A stretch of DNA of 64,000 nucleotides from Notospermus geniculatus (Eukaryota > Nemertea > Pilidiophora > Heteronemertea > Lineidae). The notes under the pieces are model-generated. The model saw only the letters and a list, made by a program, of their open reading frames with translations. It searched no databases and had not been told where the DNA came from. The position numbers and the translations under genes were made by a program. Every line of letters starts with the position of its first letter. Position 1 is the first letter of the stretch. The stretch spans positions 164,691 to 228,690 of the forward strand of contig NMRB01000906.1 of the NCBI GenBank assembly GCA_002633025.1. Reading direction: 5' to 3'. Of this stretch, positions 45,245 through 56,590 are shown one piece after another.

Positions 45245-45772
45245 AGCCTCTAGTTCTCTAACTAGGAGTGTCGGTTTCGAAAACGCCTCCGCAAAACAGA
45301 ACTTTTGGCATTAGTTACCCTTGAGATCTTCCCGTGTTTTTCATATGCTATTAGTACATGTTTGCAGAAGTTTTCGGATGTTGCTATAGCTGTGGCCACA
45401 TTACAACACATTTTCTATCTTGATAACGTCAATATTCTCCCCATCAGATTACCCAAATGGTTCTCTATTGAGTTATTTGGACAGGAGCTCCATCCTCACC
45501 CCAGCGGGATGAAAATGTGCAGAATCATATTAGCGTAAACATGGCAAATGGACTTGGTATGCTATTAGTGCATTTAGCGAGTGTGTTATTACCCGCCGAT
45601 GTAATGGTCTGACCAGTTGAATAATACATGGCTGTGAAATTCGATAGCATCCTGCGCCGAGCTGGAAATTTGCTTCAAGAGTGGAAGTTTTTAAGCCGAA
45701 TCGACTTTTCTTTTGAAGCTGATAAACTGAAGAGGGATGGCACGTAAGCGTGACACTGACATTAATACATGT
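45245..45772. other. Unannotated spacer
   Basis: No supported feature. Confidence 0.5.
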
Positions 45773-46330
45773 AGTTCATAATTTATTGACGAAAATAAGG
45801 AGAATATAAACCCACAAAAAAGTGAAAAAGGTGTAATAGTTCATAATTGACGAAAATAAGAAATATAAACCCATAAAAAGTGAAAAAGGGGGTAATAGTT
45901 CGTAATTGACGAAAATAAGAAATATAAACCCATAAAAAAGTGAAAAAGGGGGTAATAGTTCGTAATTGACGAAAATAAGGAATATAAACCCATAAAAAGT
46001 GAAAAGGGGGTAATAGTTCATAATTGACGAAAATAAGGAATATAAACCCATAAAAAAGTGAAAAGGGGGTAATACATGTAGTTCATAATTGACGAAAATA
46101 AGGAATATAGGCCTAAACCCATAAAAAAGTGAAAAGGGGTAATAGTTCACAATTGACGAAAATAAGGAATATAAACCCATAAAAAAGTGAAAAAGGGGTA
46201 ATAGTTTATAATTGCCGAAAATAAGGAATATGAACCCATAAAAAGTGAAAAAGAGGTAATAGTTCATAATTGACGAAAATAAGGGATACATTTGTAGGCC
46301 TATAAACCCATAAAAAAGTGAAAAAGAGGT
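45773..46330. repeat. 60-bp minisatellite, about nine units
   Basis: Unit contains GTTCATAATTGACGAAAATA, AGGAATATAAACCCATAAAA and AAGTGAAAAAGGGGGTAATA. Small insertions (ACATGTA, TAGGCCT) occur in single units. The 171-codon minus frame is produced by the 60-bp period. Confidence 0.9.
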
Positions 46331-48014
46331 AGAGTAAATCCAAAATTATGTATCAGCAATACCTTTCCCTTTCCTACTTATTGTAAAAAAAGTACTGGAT
46401 TATTTCTTGATCTCTTACATTTTAGAAAGACTTTCCCTAATGGTCTTTCGGTGATAATTTGAATTCTACGAGAGGTATGCGAAACCACTTGTAGGTAATC
46501 GAACGGAATCATCAAAAATGACGTCACATGTCGCCATATTGGATTTCAAAACAGCTAGAGGTTCAATGATGTGAGTCTGAATAAATTCGTGTTGTTCGGT
46601 GTACATGTACTTGTTCTTTCCACTGCCCCGTGCATTGCCCGTATGAGAATGGTACATTCACACTAGAAGAGTTTCACATAAAACGAGTTGCTACACTGGT
46701 CGAAAGAGATGAGGAGACCCTGCAGTTTCGCGAGTTTGTCGCGTAGAGAGGATAATCAGCTATAAATCCGACAAAGCACAGAAAACGTCAGGCGATACCC
46801 AAATCAGTCTCATTTTGGCAGCTCCGTATGACCAATCAAATGTGAGTAAACACTGAGCTATAACCCCACATTAATAGTTCCCAGTCGACTGAGTACATAC
46901 CCGCGCAGCAAACACATTCAAAGAGTGCTGTGAGATGACTTCGGTGTGTGAATTCCAAAAGGGAGAAATAATTTTGGCAATGTCTAGTATTATTGACAAT
47001 TTCCGGATAAAATATCTATTTTCGGACACCTGAACGTCATGCCACTTGCTCATAAGATCGACTCTGATCCCCAGAATTGAGAATTTACACTTCACACTTC
47101 ACGTAAAGGTAGTGTAGACCGGAAGCCCAGAGACATTGGGTTAGACGAACTCGGTACCAATAGGCCTATCTAAGCATAGGGTTATTTTGTGGGTCACCTG
47201 GGATGTTCAGAGACCTTAGAAATTAAGCTTCCCTGCCTCCACATTGAATCATTTTAAAAGTCAAAACTTAAACTTTGATCATGGAAGGAAACAAGGTCAC
47301 TAAGTGTGTCCAGTCTGAAGACGGCATCGCATACATGTAGTTACAGCAGAATGTTGGCTCAAAAGTGCGAAGGAAATTAATTCAGATCACATCACATGGC
47401 CCTCCCACATGCTGTCTACAGAACTTCAAACAGAAATCAATTTCTTTGAAGTTTAGAACCGTACCCTATCATGTCATGTCCACTTCTTGACTTCGTAAAA
47501 TGCACACATTCTAGTTCAATAATCTTGGCCTGTTTGACTTCCATAACCTATTATCTGTGTCTATTTGTCAAAAAAAATCGACTCACGTTTGCAAAAGGTT
47601 ACGGTCAATTTGATATCTTCGTATTGAGAAGGCGAACATTTTTACAAGCATCTGAGTCAACCTCCAAATTGGATTTCATCGCAGAGAAATTGCAGATTTT
47701 CTGCAGCGATATTGATTGGATAAAAAATGTTATTTGCCGACTACTGATGCTCTCTGACGCTATAGCACGTTCTGACTGGCTTATGCACTAAGTTTTCTGG
47801 TTCTGTTTATTCTCAGCCAATTTCGGGTCCATCTTTTTTCAACTACACACGCCAGTTATGTCCTTTTTTACCAGTCAACGCAACGCCAACAAATTTCTGC
47901 TGAACTAGCCCGTGTTGTACTGTGGCCGTCATGCGCACCATAGTGCATGACAGTTTGCATGCGCAATGGTCTGAATAAAGGGAATTTTTCCAACATTCCG
48001 AGTCATAACTCATT
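46331..48014. other. Unannotated spacer
   Basis: 1.7 kb with small frames only; no repeat structure recognised. Confidence 0.5.
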
Positions 48015-48396
48015 TCTAGCTCACCTGGTCAGCTCTTACGGTGGTGCAGCGTCCGTCGTCCGTTACAGGGCACGTTTCGTAACCGCTGGTGCTATTGACT
48101 TGAAACTTTGTACCTATGACACCAAGTTTCGGTCCGATTTGATTCTTGGCTTGGTCACTAGGTGGCCAAAACCGAAAAGACAAAAAGTGCAATAACTCCT
48201 GAACTACTGACTAGATCATCTCCAAATTTTTATCATAGGTACATCTAATAAGGATACATGACATATTTAACGGGTTTTTGATTTAACCTACTTTTCAAGG
48301 TCACAGATGTCAAAGTTCAAAAATTTCAAACCATTTGGTGGCACGTTTCGTGGCTATTTGACCTAGAGTCTTCTAACTTGGTGTGATTATGTATCG
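48015..48396 (+). repeat. AGCTCACCTGGTC-ended dispersed repeat
   Basis: Starts TCTAGCTCACCTGGTCAGCT, followed by GCGTCCGTCGTCCGTTA, AACTTTGTACCTATGACACC, TAGGTACATCTAATAAGGAT and AAGGTCACAGATGTCAAAG. The last part recurs inverted at 63886-64000. Related TCGGACATCCAATAT words are at 61890. Confidence 0.65.
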
Positions 48397-48558
48397 AGGC
48401 CATCACAAGCTATTCATGTTCCTCACTCGCCCTTGCAAAGGTACAAGGTACAAGGCACCACGGTGTGAAGAACCTTATGACCCGGGCTGGATTCGAACCG
48501 TCGACCTGCCGCTTGCTGAACGGACGTGATAACCACCGGGCTATCAGGACTCGTCCTA
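48397..48558 (-). mobile_element. tRNA-Val-type SINE, 3'-truncated
   Basis: Minus strand: GGTGGTTATCACGTCCGTTC (A-box region), GGTTCGAATCC (48489-48499), GTGGTGCCTTGTACC, then GTGAGGAACATGAATAGCTT. Best-preserved tRNA head of this family. The 3' half is lost at the junction with the preceding repeat. Confidence 0.75.
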
Positions 48559-49046
48559 CATGTAGCATGTGTTGTCAGTGTACACGCAGGTTAAGTGTTA
48601 ACACCACATCAAGAACAAATGCAATTTCTTAAATTGATATTTTGCCAAACTCCTTGCGAAAATGAAGGCAGCAGATTGATACCAACGAATTTATGATGGA
48701 ATTTAGTGAAAACAGCGTTAAAATCGGTTTAGAGCGGTGCCATAGATCCTAACACTCCCGCGTTTAGTTTATTCGAACAGATAATAGGCTGGGGTAGGAC
48801 TTCTTTCTCTAATGAGAAAGAGACCTGGCGCGTGGTATTGCCTCATCTTGTCAATGATGCACAACTGATGTACAAAATTGACGCTGATTTGTGGAGGAAA
48901 CTCGTAATTTAGAGGATTGGGCTGATTGCAAATCATGTTAGGAGCCGGAGGTATGGTTTTTAACCACCTCTTCGCTCTCTGTGGTTGATATTGACTGCAT
49001 TGATTTGATGACAATCTTTTAGTTGCCAGTATGATGTTCAATAATA
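48559..49046. other. Unannotated spacer
   Basis: No supported feature. Confidence 0.5.
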
Positions 49047-49399
49047 GTGAGGTTTCGCAAATCTGACGAAACACGAAGTACGTCATTCCCATGACGTAAT
49101 GAATTTCAGGAGATAGTTGGTACCACAAATATCGCCTGCTGCAAGAGCGTCTTTTAGCGTGTGACGTTAGACCGATAGAGTTACGGTGTACTAGTATATT
49201 AAACTTTAAAATTTATCTTTCGCTTCCACTTCGTAGCTACGAAGTGGAAATTTAAAAATTCAAGATGCACCACAACTCTCTCGGTCGTACATGATATGCT
49301 AAAAGACGCACTGGCAGCAACCATCTCGAGAAATACATTAAGTCCTGGAAATGAAGTTGAATTTCGTTTTTCGTGTTTCGTCAGATTCGCGAACCTCAC
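49047..49399. mobile_element. TA-target MITE 'GGGAGGTTTCG', diverged long form
   Basis: Same order of blocks as 36984-37372 (CCTGCTGCAAGAGCGTCTTT, CCACTTCGTA dyad, AAAGACGCACTGGCAGCA). Ends have drifted to GTGAGG/CCTCAC. TA is kept on the left only. Confidence 0.75.
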
Positions 49400-49713
49400 T
49401 GATATTTGTTTGAACAGACTGATTTTGTCAGTGTAAGGCTTTTCCTGCTAGTACTACCAAGTGCAGACCCGTCGCAGTTATGATGTAATAATGAGCGTCG
49501 ATCGGAGACTTGATGCAATATTGGCGTCGGCTTTTCACTCTGAAATAAAAAAAAACATTTTGATTAAGCCGCAGTTCCGAGTATACAGTAATGGGATCTG
49601 TAAGTGTTCAAGATTTGGGAGTGTGTATCAATGGATGTTTAAACTTTTATATCATTCTGCATGTTGCCAGATGTTCTTAGGGCATTACTGCACAGATTCA
49701 CGCATGGATACTT

Positions 49714-49912
49714 GTGACCCGGCACAACAAAATGAGTCGGAATGCGCACAGAAGAAGACCGAAGATGACACCAGACAACAGTTACAGAAATCGACAAAGT
49801 CAAATTTCACAATGGGCAGACAATCCTTAAATCAGCAAACCGTTGGTGTCACCTTGGACATGTTGGGTCTTCTTCTGTGCGCATTCCGACTCATTTTGCT
49901 GTGCCGGGTCAC
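49714..49912. mobile_element. GTGACCCGGCA MITE, two-ended copy
   Basis: Inverted ends of 48 bp with one mismatch start GTGACCCGGCACAACAAAAT. Interior matches 33815-33963. The 168-codon frame crossing it (49461-49967) is palindrome-derived in its second half and has no domain. Confidence 0.8.
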
Positions 49913-50364
49913 TTTTGATAATCCCGTACAGACAAAATGGCTGCACAGGTCTTTCTATCGTGACTGACATTCTCTAAAATACATGTACCTCTCAGCTAAA
50001 ACTGGCGGTTGCGTTTTAATAGTAGCACCTCTCATGCAAGTCACTTGAGTAGTCGGACATGGGTTTGAATGATAAAAACAAAGTATCGGTTTTTCAAGAA
50101 GAATGTGTTACACTCACCAGAAGTGGAGAACTGCCTTAAATTATTCAGGAGGGCAGTGTAGGCACCTCCTCATTGGTCTGAAATATAAATCTTATTTTTA
50201 ACCCTTTGACTGTCAAAACCTATTTTCGCGAAAATGAGAGTACGTAAAAATCCTTGAAAGTCGTCAGAAAACTGTCACATAGGTATTCATTGGAAAGCTC
50301 CCAGTGAGTACTTTCCAGCGAAAAATATCGGGATTTGGTAAATTTATTCAGCGTTAGTTAATTT
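49913..50364. other. Unannotated spacer
   Basis: No supported feature. Confidence 0.5.
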
Positions 50365-50445
50365 ATTAATTTTCATGCAATTGCCCTTGCCAGGGAAAGA
50401 GTTATTAATTTTCATGAAATTGCCTTTGCTAGGGAAAGAGTTAAG
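50365..50445. repeat. ~40-bp direct duplication
   Basis: TATTAATTTTCATGCAATTG and CCCTTGCCAGGGAAAGAGT repeat once with three changes. Confidence 0.8.
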
Positions 50446-50470
50446 AATTGCCAACATCTATACTATACAT

Positions 50471-50790
50471 GTACAAATAAACGCCTCCCCTCAAGAGTTT
50501 TGGTTAGAATACTAAAATCCTGTATCATTGCTGAGAGGTTATCAGTTAGAAAGAAAAAAAAATGTTAAACATCTCTCCGGCGAAAAAAAAAACGCCGAAA
50601 ATGCGATATAACACACTAAATAAATAATTGCCCTCCCTGAAGATTTTCCAATAAAATACTTCAGTCTTTGACAAATCATGTTTAGTCGTAAGTTACCAGT
50701 TAAAAAATGAGAGAAAAAAACTGCTGGAACTGAGATACGTCTACATTAAACAAATGAGTGTCATCCCTGAAGAGTTTCCGCTAAAATACT
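50471..50790. repeat. ~140-bp degenerate tandem repeat, 2.3 units
   Basis: CCTCCCCTCAAGAGTTTTGG, CCCTCCCTGAAGATTTTCC and TCATCCCTGAAGAGTTTCCG head successive units, each followed by AAAATACTT-like and CAGTTA-AAAA blocks. Confidence 0.55.
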
Positions 50791-51549
50791 TATTAAGTAT
50801 TCGGCAGACCGCAGCAGCTACCAGATACAAGCATTCAACAAGTTAAACAGATGTCGTCTCTGTTTTCAACTCCCACGGATCTCATTCAAATAACCGACTC
50901 AGAATGTGACATACTTCCGTCTCAAGATCTCTGATGTCTCTTTGTGCACTACTTGAAGCTAAATGTTTTAGCACTTAGACATGATCAGTAGATGCAATTT
51001 TGGTTCGTCTTTTTCAACTGAACTGTTATTGGATTCACTCTCACTTCAGTTGATTGAGATTTAAATTGTCATCTCCTTTTACGGTTTACACAAGAGGAGT
51101 TTTTCTCTACAGTTCCAATAAAAAGCAACAATTGCATCTAATGTTACATCGAGATTTAAAGTTAAGAAAACAAGGTTCATTCCGTGCTTCATTGACATCA
51201 AATCCAGACTGATCCATTGCCCTGCAACTGGATATTGGCAGACCACACAAAGAATATTAGCAGGAGGAATTATCCGTTGATTAGTGACTTGTCCTTGTCA
51301 TGCGAATGTAAATCGTAGAGTACATGTAGGAGTCTATTATGGAGGAAATGTCCCCAGCTTGACCAAGAACCATTCCTGATTCCCTTGGCGTTTGCGACAC
51401 GTTCTTTTGAAGGGAACACAGCGGTTTAATAAACTTCGTCAGAAAGTGCCAGGGTCCATGTTAAAACTACTTCAGTGTGAGTGTGACACTTATCCTTTGT
51501 TCAACACAAACGATAAGTATCACATTTTATGATGTTATGAACCCAGGAT
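50791..51549. other. Unannotated spacer
   Basis: No supported feature. Confidence 0.5.
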
Positions 51550-51992
51550 CATAGTCGATGATTCTTTTAGGTTGTGGGTGCGGTGCAGTAGAAACATAGG
51601 CATCTGTCTCCTTTGGCGGCCAGTGTCTGCTCCCTGTCGGTCTCAATTTTCATGTAATACAGAGGGTGACTCTTTTTCCAACCACCTCTTGCTGTCATTT
51701 TTACCACCTGATACTTTCTTCAGCGGTACCGTACGAATGCCATGTTTGCGTTTAAAACTACTTGATGGACAAACCGTTCATAGTCGATGATTCTTTTAGG
51801 TTGTGGGTGCGGTACAGTAAAAACATAGGCATCTGTCTCCTTTGGCGGTTAGTGTCTGCTCCCTGTCGGTCTCAATTTTCATATAATACAGAGGGTGACT
51901 CTATTGCCGACCACCTCTTGCTGTCATTTTTACCACCTGATACTTTCTTCAGCAGTACCACACGAATCACGTGTTTGCGTTTAGGTCTCAAT
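51550..51992. repeat. 229-bp tandem duplication
   Basis: CATAGTCGATGATTCTTTTA starts at 51550 and again at 51779. The copies are ~94% identical to GTTTGCGTTTA near 51983. The frames 51572-51790 and 51762-52097 are copies of each other; no domain recognised. Confidence 0.9.
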
Positions 51993-52404
51993 TCAAAATT
52001 TCCACTCCTTCCCATTCTTTATACTCCTCTGAATAGGTTGGGGCCACTAGGGGTAATCTTGAGGGTCAAAATAAAATCACAAACACAAGGATACTGACTA
52101 TCACGCATATTGGCACTCTTATGTACCAGTACCGTTTGGTCCGTCTGAAGAATGCTACGTTTTTATTGGAAACTCGATAACAGCACTTGGGAATACTTAA
52201 GGCTGTAGATGGCGTTTCGTCAACACATTGAAAAAGTGCTACTTCGCTGTTTGTTTGACACGTACGTTTATGGGAAGGAAGTTTATGTAGTTTGGAGTAT
52301 TTTGGACGCCAACCTGTCACGAAAGAAAAAAATGTGTGGTAGATTGGCATGTTGTCACTGCTGTACTGGAACTGGGTGTATAGGTTTTTGAGAAATACAT
52401 GTAT
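51993..52404. other. Unannotated spacer
   Basis: Minus frame 52066-52593 is low-complexity at one end and has no domain. Confidence 0.45.
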
Positions 52405-52419
52405 ATTGTGAATATGGAT

Positions 52420-52470
52420 TTGTGATGGTGATGATGATGGTGATATGGTGATGGTGCGATAGTGACAGTA
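52420..52470. repeat. TGATGG microsatellite
   Basis: Interrupted GATGGTGATGATGATGG tract. Confidence 0.8.
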
Positions 52471-52574
52471 GCTGTATGGACATGTAGTTATAGTGATGGC
52501 GACAGCGATGACCACTAGACCGACGGTGGTGATGTAGTGGAATTTGGTATGGGTGTTTAAGAAATACATACCAG

Positions 52575-53085
52575 CGAGTCCTGCTAATCCCATAATTTAT
52601 GGGATTAGCAGGGCTCGCTGGTATAATACGTAATAAAGGAATTGTCTTAGCTTCCTCGCGGACGCCAACCCACGAACCCACGGACCCCCATCACCAGAAG
52701 ACAATTCCTTTATTACGTATTATACCAGCGAGTCCTGCTAATCCCATCCCCATCGCCAGAAGACAATTCCTTTATTACGTATTACACCAGCGAGTCCTGC
52801 TAATCCCATCCCCCATCGCCAGAAGACAATTCCTTTATTACGTATTACACCAGCGAGTCCTGCTAATCCCATCCCCCATCGCCAGAAGACAATTCCTTTA
52901 TTACGTATTACACCAGCGAGTCCTGCTAATCCCATAGTGACTCGCTGGTGTAATTAGCAGGACTCGCTGGTGTAATACGTAATAAAGGAATTGTCTTCTG
53001 GTGATGGGGGTCCGTGGTTTCGTGGGTTGGCGTCCGCTAGGAAGCTATGTCTTTCACCGTAAAAACCCGTTATTATTTCACGTTC
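52575..53085. repeat. Palindromic 63-bp minisatellite bounded by inverted SINE tails
   Basis: Four direct units (from ~52696, 52759, 52822, 52886) contain GACAATTCCTTTATTACGTA and CCAGCGAGTCCTGCTAATCC. Inverted units lie on both sides (52597-52648, 52934-52998). SINE pieces (GGGGGTCCGTGG...GGAAGCT) are inverted at 52650-52690 and direct at 53008-53085, the latter ending TTTCACCGTAAAAACCCG. Confidence 0.8.
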
Positions 53086-53388
53086 TTCTTCGTCGTCTTC
53101 TAGTGATGGGGCGAATTTTTCTACTTCATGTTGCAGTGAGATTCCCGAAAGCGTTCTTCAAACTACCAAGTATGTCTCCCTTTCCAGTGTCATTCCTCAC
53201 GTCATATTTTCTTACATAGCCTTTTTTCTCTTTCTTTGCAGGTAAGATCTCAGCGTATGGTGAAGCATCGTTAGGTATGGCTAATTTGTCAATATTGGAA
53301 TTCTTTTTGTGATGTTTATATAGTGAAGTGAGGTCTTACTTTGGTGTAGGGATGAGAAAAAACTCTTCCGCTAGTACTTAGACACTTA

Positions 53389-53511
53389 GGGCCATAAAAA
53401 AAAGTGTGTTTAAGACTTAGATGCGTGTAACTTCGTCAAATGCATGGTGGAAGTGTGTGCATTTACTGAAGTTACACGTGTGTAAGTCTCAAACACCCTT
53501 GAATATGGCCC
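53389..53511. mobile_element. MITE 'GGGCCATA' with TTA duplication
   Basis: 123 bp with ~50-bp inverted arms (GTGTAACTTC, GACTTA-A-C blocks) and TTA on both sides (53386-53388, 53512-53514). A 3-bp TTA target fits PIF/Harbinger. Confidence 0.75.
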
Positions 53512-53773
53512 TTAGTAGTTTAGCCAATAGACGGCGCTGTGTTCGCTATGTTAAACAACACCTTCAGCAGCCACCTAACGATCAGCTTGCAAACGAGCTT
53601 GGCGAATGGATGCGGTCTGAATATCATGTGCACTGTGTCTGCCAGTCAGAAAGGTCTTCTTGGTGTTCCTCGGCTAAACCCCAATAACAGCCTGTCATCG
53701 GTCAATCTCACTACCTGCTGTTGCTTCCAGCTTGGTCCGTCTAACTCTGCCAGTGGTTGGCGGCGAACAACAA
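53512..53773. other. Short unannotated stretch
   Basis: No supported feature. Confidence 0.45.
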
Positions 53774-53775
53774 TA

Positions 53776-53893
53776 GGGAGGTTTCGCAAGCGCCCGGTTA
53801 GGCTTTACGACGACGTTTATCTATTATGTGGGTATACCCAAACAATAGATAAACGTCGTCGTATGGCCTAACCGGGCGCTTGCGAAACCTCCC
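53776..53893. mobile_element. Near-perfect 118-bp hairpin, TA-flanked
   Basis: Arms of ~50 bp with two mismatches start GGGAGGTTTCGCAAGCGCCC. TA lies outside both ends (53774-53775, 53894-53895). Only the outer 14 bp are shared with the MITEs at 36984, 49047 and 61174. A transcript would fold like a long pre-miRNA. Confidence 0.85.
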
Positions 53894-53895
53894 TA

Positions 53896-55129
53896 TTATT
53901 TCGCCGGGAACCACTACTGGGGACGAGATTTGTTCCCAGTGGCCTTGTCAAGATACAATTATGTCCGATTCTGACAATTTCCAATAATTCATTTTGCGTT
54001 ATCCGACAGATATTCTACTCGACCTTTCAATTCTTGAAATGTATGGAGCCCGGCGCGCTCTGAATATAAATTGCTTCCGAATGAAACACGTTTCAGCTTA
54101 ACTAGGTTACTGATGAGAGTGCATGATCTATGGATTCAAGCACACCTTTTCAAAGACACCAAATTTCTTATTGCAGGTGGAAATGGGCTCTGTTTTGCAC
54201 TGGGTGACGTTTAAGATTCCTTCGACCGGAAAATAAAAGATTTAAAATTGAGCTGTCAGGAACTGAAGTTTAATCACATACAAGAATTCCGTTATGGAAG
54301 GAACACGGAATGCACATGGAAGTGTACACGCGATGCACACAACGCGTGGTTCATCTTAAAGTGAAATTAACACTTCATATTTTGCAAAACCTATGAATGT
54401 TTCATTGGGGTTCTATAGTCACTTCACACATCGAGCGGTTCTTCTTCAATTGAGATGGAGTTGGTTACAGAAGCCTCTCTTTGCTTCTCCAGCAGGGCTA
54501 TTCACCACGTAACATCGCCAATATCCGGTATGCGAAAAGCGCCAGCATTGATTATGAATGGAGAAGGATTAGGTTGAAATGAACACGGAAGAGCCTGGAG
54601 AGCGGTGGTATCGGGGCAATTTTCTGGCGAGCCTCGAAACTACGGCTCATTTGGTCAATCGTGTCTTATTTTGCCTCTGGGCTGCGGTGTTTGGGCGACA
54701 CAAGGTCTGAGGCATTGCTGACCCCAATGGTGCAGCTCCAACTGAGGGTCGAGCTGACCATTGAAGTTGCTTTCGCGCACGAAATGGCTCAGTATGTATG
54801 TATGGGCAATTTATCCACAGAAAATGGCAGGAGTCGTTGGTCTTAGCGTAAGTCGTAAGGAAAACAACAACGCTAAATCGCCAATAGGAGCTGTTAGTGA
54901 GTTTACCAACAGGTGTCACTACGGCCCAATCCAATGCATATAGCGGACACATTTTTTTTGATTGAGCACCAATCAAAAGAAGTTTCTTTTGCATTGGTCC
55001 GCTGGAACTTTGTTGCCATCTTTTGGCAATACGCGCGGCTGACTACTTCTATTGACAACCAACTCACAAGAGGAAACTGTGACATTGAGCAGCACCTTCA
55101 TGAGTCCAGCTGGGCAAACCAGATTTCTG
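53896..55129. other. Unannotated spacer
   Basis: Overlapping frames at 54647-54994 (-) and 54661-55215 (+) show no domain. Confidence 0.45.
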
Positions 55130-55255
55130 GTAAAATACCCTATCCAATGAGGAACATGAGTACATGTAGGTTCGGATGGCCTCATCCGTATTTTCCAGGG
55201 CCAATAATGCTGTGACGTCGGCCCTGACGGAAAAATCAAATACAAATACACTGAC
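55130..55255 (+). mobile_element. tRNA-Val-type SINE, 3' half
   Basis: TACCCTATCCAATGAGGAAC, ATGGCCTCATCCG, GGGCCAATAATGCTGTGACG and GGCCCTGACGGAAAAATC precede the tail AAATACAAATACAC. Confidence 0.7.
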
Positions 55256-55329
55256 GAACATGTCCTTTATTTCATGTCCACCGAACAAAGTGTGCACTGG
55301 AAAACGGAGGCATTCTGAGTCATTACACA

Positions 55330-55505
55330 GGTGTAATGAAATCTAATGTTCCCGATACCAGATGTCCGCTTCTTTTGTACAGGGGACATCTCGTGACAGA
55401 AGTTCCTGTGTGTTAGTGTCCGGCCTATTGTAGCTGCCGCTTATTCCGTTAGAATCTTTTGTTGGGGGACATATCATATCGGGGTACATGACATTCTACT
55501 ACACC
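55330..55505. mobile_element. MITE 'GGTGTCATAGAATGT', copy 2
   Basis: Centre almost identical to 11081-11256 (TAGTGTCCGGCCTATTGTAG, CTGCCGCTTATTCCGT). The left end is more diverged than the right. Confidence 0.7.
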
Positions 55506-56055
55506 GGTCTGAAAGGGTTAAATAGAACTATCCAATATAAAACTTTCGTGTGATGTGCTACAGGGTTTCCTTCACGTTTGACGTCTACCGGTAATCATGC
55601 ATAGCTCTGTGGAGTTTTAATTGACTTGTCATGTCCGGCATCTTTGGCGTGTTGTCGGAGATCTGTTCGATCCTGATCCAGCCGCGAGCACCGCCTAACC
55701 TCGTCCATCTCACCGGGAATCCCGTGCCTGAGAGCAAGGCACGCCAGGTTCTTCACTCAGTTTTTTTCTCGCCAGTTTACCTTTGTATACCACGCTCTGG
55801 TTGGTTTTAGGAAGAACTATACGAAATGAAGAAAATATTAGCTGTTTATCACAGAAACTAACTCTGTTTTTAACTGTGTGTGTTTGTTGATAAACGGAGG
55901 AGCAGCAATAGGCCCTACATGTATGTCAAGAACAAGTTCGTTAAAAGCTTTTATGAACAGGCCGGATTGTTTGAACGCATGTTGATTTTTCGTGATAGCA
56001 AATGCAACCAGGCATTGTCTAATGTGGTATATTGGCCACTTTGAGCAACTCCAAA
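55506..56055. other. Unannotated spacer
   Basis: No supported feature. Confidence 0.5.
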
Positions 56056-56059
56056 TTTA

Positions 56060-56590
56060 ACACACGTTGATAGGTGATAGGAAAAACAATAATTCTAAGC
56101 CAACTAGGAACAGAAGTACCCTTGAAGGTGGTAGGGGGCCAAGTTAGGCACAGTCAGGTGTGTTAGAGGCAAAAAGGTGATAGGTGACAGAGATAACCAA
56201 TTAGGCATGGTTCAGTGTTTTATAGGCAACTAGGGACAGAAGCCATATGTTTTTAACACACGTTGGTGGGCGATTGGGAAAAACAATAGGCATAGTCCAG
56301 TATTTGTATTTTGTACATGTAATTGATTTTTGCGTCAGGGCCGAAGCCGTAGCATTATTGGGCCCGATTAAGTATGGAAGAGGCCATCTCAAGCTACTCA
56401 CGTTCCTCATTTGGATGGGGTATTTTACTTCCCCTTGCAAAAACACAAGGTAGAAGGCACCAAGCCTTACTGTCCCAAGCGACGGATTGAGTACCGTGGG
56501 ATGATTAATCCTGCTTGTTGAGCGGAGCGGACGTGATAACCACTAGACTATCAAGGCATAGTCCAGTGGGTTATAGCTACCTTGGTATTT
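56060..56590. repeat. ~105-bp tandem repeat split by a SINE
   Basis: Three diverged units share CACACGTTG-AGGTGAT-GGAAAAACAAT, CAACTAGG-ACAGAAG and AGGCA-AGT-CAG-G. The SINE at 56302-56553 lies in the third unit. Confidence 0.55.
56302..56553 (-). mobile_element. tRNA-Val-type SINE, full length
   Basis: 252 bp flanked by a perfect 14-bp duplication AGGCATAGTCCAGT (56288-56301, 56554-56567). Minus strand: TAGTCTAGTGGTTATCACGT at the head (like the D-arm region of tRNA-Val), then GGTGCCTTCTACCTTG, GTAGCTTGAGATGGCCTC, GCTACGGCTTCGGCCCTGAC and an AAATACAAAT tail. The B box has decayed. Confidence 0.9.

Noticed and set aside
45776-46291. 171-codon hydrophobic minus frame
   Set aside because: Produced by the 60-bp minisatellite period; not a membrane protein.
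48489-48558. Apparent tRNA-Val gene (minus strand)
   Set aside because: Continues into the conserved SINE body shared by other copies; mismatched stems.
49461-49967. 168-codon frame, among the longest in the window
   Set aside because: Its second half lies in a fold-back MITE (49714-49912), and no recognisable domain is present.
52066-52593. 175-codon minus frame
   Set aside because: Covers a TGATGG microsatellite and part of a minisatellite; low complexity and no domain.
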